DNA of 64,000 nucleotides from Hippophae tibetana. Its lineage: Eukaryota > Streptophyta > Magnoliopsida > Rosales > Elaeagnaceae. Below are positions 61,201-64,000 of the stretch, piece after piece. Numbering within the stretch: position 1 is the first letter of the stretch; every line of letters begins with the position of its first letter. Made by a program: the position numbers and the translations under genes. Below the pieces are notes generated by a model that made no database searches, had not been told where the DNA came from, and saw only the letters and a program-made list of their open reading frames with translations. The stretch spans positions 51,446,843 through 51,510,842 of the forward strand of contig CM072810.1 of the NCBI GenBank assembly GCA_037013495.1, read 5' to 3'.

Positions 61201-64000
61201 GACACAAGTCATTCTAAATGACACTTGGATACAACATAGAAAGGTTACCCACAACAACGAGCGCAGGGATGGTACTTACGTCGGTTGCATCTTTCCGTCT
61301 CTTGTAACCGAACTTCACCTCGAACTTGTTCTTTTATGGGATACAAATCGGAGATCATGTTTTGATACCAAAGATAGGAAAAATAGCGAATCCTTCGTTC
61401 CTAAAGCTTAAGCTTTCAATACGGGACGCTTGAACGGTCACCTTTAATCCTCGTTCAAACCTCACACCAAGTCACGAGGATGTTACACCCCGTGCACGAC
61501 ACAAGTCATTCTAAATGACACTTGGATACAACATAGAAAGGTTACCCACAACAACGAGCGCAGGGATGGTACTTATCTCGGAGGCATCATTCCGTCTCTT
61601 GTAACTGAACTTCACGTCGAACTTGTACTTTTATGGGATACAAATCGGAGATCATGTTTTGATACCAAAGATAGGAAAAATAGCGAATCCTTCCTTCCTA
61701 AAGCTTAAGCTTTCAATACGGGACGCTTGAACGGACACCCTTAACTTGTTCAAAGCTCACACCAAGTCACGAGGATGTTACCCCCCATTCAGACACAGTC
61801 ATTCTAAATGACATTTGGAAACAACATAGAAAGGTTACCCACAACAACGAACCCAGGGATGGTCCTTACCTCGGTTCCATCATTCCGTCTCTTGTAAGCG
61901 AACTTCACCTCTAACTTGTGCTTTTATGGGATACAAATCGGAGATCATATTTTGCTACCAAACATAGGAAAAATAGCTAATCCTTCCTTCCTAAAGCTTA
62001 AGCTTTCAATACGGGACGCTTGAACGGTCACCTTTAATCCTCGTTCAAAGCTCACACCAAGTCACGAGGATGTTACACCCCGTGCACGACACAAGTCATT
62101 CTAAATGACACTTGGATACAACATAGAAAGGTTACCCACAACAACGAGCGCAGGGATGGTACTTACCTCGGTTGCATCATTCCGTCTCTTGTAACCGAAC
62201 TTCACCTCGAACTTGTGCTTTTATGGGATACAAATCGGAGATCATGTTTTGATACCAAAGATAGGAAAAATAGCGAATCCTTCGTTCCTAAAGCTTAAGT
62301 TTTCAATACGGGACGCTTGAACGGTCACCTTTAATCCTCGTTCAAACCTCACACCAAGTCACGAGGATGTTACACCCCATTCATGACACAAGTCATTCTA
62401 AATGACACTTGGATACAACATAGAAAGGTTACCCACAACAACGAGCGCAGGGATGGTACTTATCTCGGTTGCATCATTCCGTCTCTTGTAACCGAACTTC
62501 ACCTCGAACTTGTGCTTTTATGGGATACAAATCGGAGATCATGTTTTGATAGCAAAGATAGGAAAAATAGCGAATCCTTCCTTTCTAAAGCTTAAGCTTT
62601 CAATACGGGACCCTTGAACGGTCACCCTTAACTTGTACAAAGCTCACACCAAGTCACGAGGATGTTACCCCCCATGCAGACACAAGTCATTCTAAATGAC
62701 ATTTGGAAACAACATAGAAAGGTTACCCACAACAACGAACCCAGGGATGGTCCTTACCTCGGTTGCATCATTCCGTCTCTTGTAAGCGAACTTCACCTCT
62801 AACTTGTGCTTTTATGGGATACAAATCGGAGATCATATTTTGCTACCAAACATAGGAAAAATAGCTAATCCTTCCTTCCTAAAGCTTAATCTTTCAATAC
62901 GGGACGCTTGAACGGTCACCTTTAATCCTCGTTCAAACCTCACACCAAGTCACGAGGATGTTACACCCCGTGCACGACACAAGTCATTCTAAATGACACT
63001 TGGATACAACATATAAAGGTTACCCACAACAACGAGCACAGGGATGGTACTTATCTCGGTTGCATCATTCCGTCTCTTGTAACCGAACTTCACCTCGAAC
63101 TTGTGCTTTTATGGGATACAAATCGGAGATCATGTTTTGATACCAAAGGTAGGGAAAATAACAAATCCTTCGTTCCTAAAGCTTAAGCTTTCAATACGGG
63201 ACGCTTGAACGGTGACCTTTAATCCTCGTTCAAACCTCACACCAAGTCACGAGGATGTTACACCCCGTGCACGACACAAGTCATTCTAAATGACACTTGG
63301 ATACAACATAGAAAGGTTACCCACAACAACGAGCGCAGGGATGGTACTTATCTCGGTTGCATCATTCCGTCTCTTGTAACTGAACTTCACGTCGAACTTG
63401 TGCTTTTATGGGATACAAATCGGAGATCATGTTTTGATACCAAAGATAGGAAAAATAGCGAATCCTTCCTTCCTAAAGATTAAGCTTTCAATACGGGACC
63501 CTTGAACGGTCACAATTAACTTGTTCAAAGCTCACACCAAGTCACGAGGATGTTACCCCGCATGCAGACACAAGTCATTCTAAATGACATTTGGAAACAA
63601 CATAGAAAGGTTACCCACAACAACGAACCCAGGGATGGTCCTTACCTCGGTTGCATCATTCCGTCTCTTGTAAGCGAACTTCACCTCTAACTTGTGCTTT
63701 TATGGGATACAAATCGGAGATCATATTTTGCTACCAAACATAGGAAAAATAGCTAATCCTTCCTTCCTAAAGCTTAATCTTTCAATACGGGACGCTTGAA
63801 CGGTCACCTTTAATCCTCGTTCAAAGCTCACACCAAGTCACGAGGATGTTACACCCCGTGCACGACACAAGTCATTCTAAATGACACTTGGATACAACAT
63901 AGAAAGGTTACCCACAACAACGAGCGCATGGATAGTACTTATCTCGGTTGCATCATTCCGTCTCTTGTAACCGAACTTCACCTCGAACTTATGCTTTTAT
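58221..64000. repeat. Mixed A/B region with many private variants
   Basis: About 19.5 monomers, mostly B with L2, interrupted by A after L1. A weak 6-mer relation at about 1,775 bp links the cctttctaaag/cttgtacaaagc monomers (60,861 and 62,636). Private changes are more frequent than in the centre, for example ggttcgatc (58,321), cataacaacg (59,471), tatagcatac (59,854), gaggcatc (61,581), a lost base at about 61,798, atataaagg (63,011), ggtgacc (63,212) and cacaattaac (63,511). The window ends inside a monomer. Confidence 0.88.
60348..60644. repeat. Reference monomer, type B body with L2 linker (297 bp)
   Basis: This is a B body followed by L2 (atcctcgttc, caccccgtgcacgac, cacttggatac). The copy has small private changes (agaaagg for agatagg, agcaaat for agcgaat). 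B with L2 is the main component of runs of consecutive B monomers in the right half of the window. Confidence 0.9.

Larger units (their letters stand above)
1..64000. repeat. Tandem satellite array, monomer ~296 bp, about 216 head-to-tail copies
   Basis: The landmark atagaaaggttaccc recurs from the first base to the last ~100 bases, with measured spacings of 297, 296, 295, 297 and 294 bp for the first five monomers and 293-297 bp wherever measured later. All copies lie on the same strand; I saw no inverted monomer, no inserted element and no unique sequence. A reference B/L2 monomer of 297 bp counts to 43.8% G+C (73 C, 57 G on this strand). Such arrays are typical of eukaryotic centromeric, pericentromeric or subtelomeric heterochromatin; which one cannot be decided from this window. 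I do not recognise the family from memory. There are no gene-free gaps to describe separately, because every stretch is this repeat. Confidence 0.98.

Noticed and set aside
1-64000. CRISPR array or bacterial repeat region.
   Set aside because: Repeats are ~296 bp and contiguous with no unique spacers; nothing resembles short direct repeats with variable spacers, and there are no cas genes.
1-64000. Tandem rRNA, tRNA or other multi-copy RNA genes.
   Set aside because: No recognisable 5S, tRNA or snRNA core, no Pol III A box properly spaced from the B-box-like string, and no terminator T-run in a consistent position.
1-64000. LTR, terminal inverted repeats or target-site duplications of a transposon as the source of the monomer.
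   Set aside because: The monomer shows no terminal repeats and no element is inserted in any copy. An ancient origin from a transposon cannot be excluded without a database search.

Overview
The whole 64 kb window is one uninterrupted tandem satellite-DNA array. I found no protein-coding gene, RNA gene, transposon, CRISPR array or unique-sequence island. The monomer is 293-297 bp (typically 294 or 297), always in the same head-to-tail orientation, so about 216 monomers are present. Both window edges fall inside the array. This points to a large eukaryotic heterochromatic domain (centromeric, pericentromeric or subtelomeric/knob-like). I cannot name the species. A plant or an invertebrate with large arrays would fit, but nothing here decides it.

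Monomers fall into recognisable body types. A carries gaaccc, gtaagcga and tttgctaccaaacat. B carries gagcgc, gtaaccgaac and tttgataccaaagat. C carries ggaaaatagttaat and a catgcgggatgc tail. D carries gagccc, accttggttg and a caccaccggg segment. They are joined by at least four versions of the last ~100 bp, called here linkers L1-L4. L1 has cttaacttgttc and ccatgcagac. L2 has atcctcgttc and caccccgtgcac. L3 has tcaatcatcg and gtggtaccccc. L4 has aagatcacaac and ggctgttacc. Body and linker types are partly reshuffled, and they are stacked into several local higher-order repeats (HORs).

Layout: 1-5,031 is an 8-mer HOR of 2,367 bp (two full copies plus one monomer). 5,032-14,194 is a mixed A/B/C/D region with a 3-mer tandem duplication and a block repeated 5,321 bp away. 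14,195-18,470 holds A/B dimers and trimers. 18,471-22,016 is a 6-mer of 1,773 bp in two copies. 22,176-23,357 is two 591-bp dimers. 23,655-28,386 is an 8-mer of 2,366 bp in two copies. 28,387-33,588 is a 12-mer offset of 3,549 bp enclosing a 4-mer (1,181 bp) duplication. 33,589-35,788 is mixed. 35,789-49,570 is a HOR family whose unit changes 6-5-7-7-7-6-6 monomers. 49,571-55,180 is an 8-mer then 6-mer family. 55,574-58,220 is a distinct short-monomer subfamily (293-294 bp, 4-mer then 5-mer). 58,221-64,000 is a more degenerate mixed region.

The short open frames (60-99 codons) that recur through the window are chance by-products of the monomer: the period is not a multiple of three, most start at TTG or GTG, and A/C bodies interrupt the frame. 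The informative biology is the structure itself: nested HORs, hybrid monomers marking unequal exchange, short dyads kept in each monomer, no CpG depletion, and a gradient from near-identical copies (41-55 kb) to more privately mutated monomers near the right end. All similarity statements are from reading by eye; no alignment was run.
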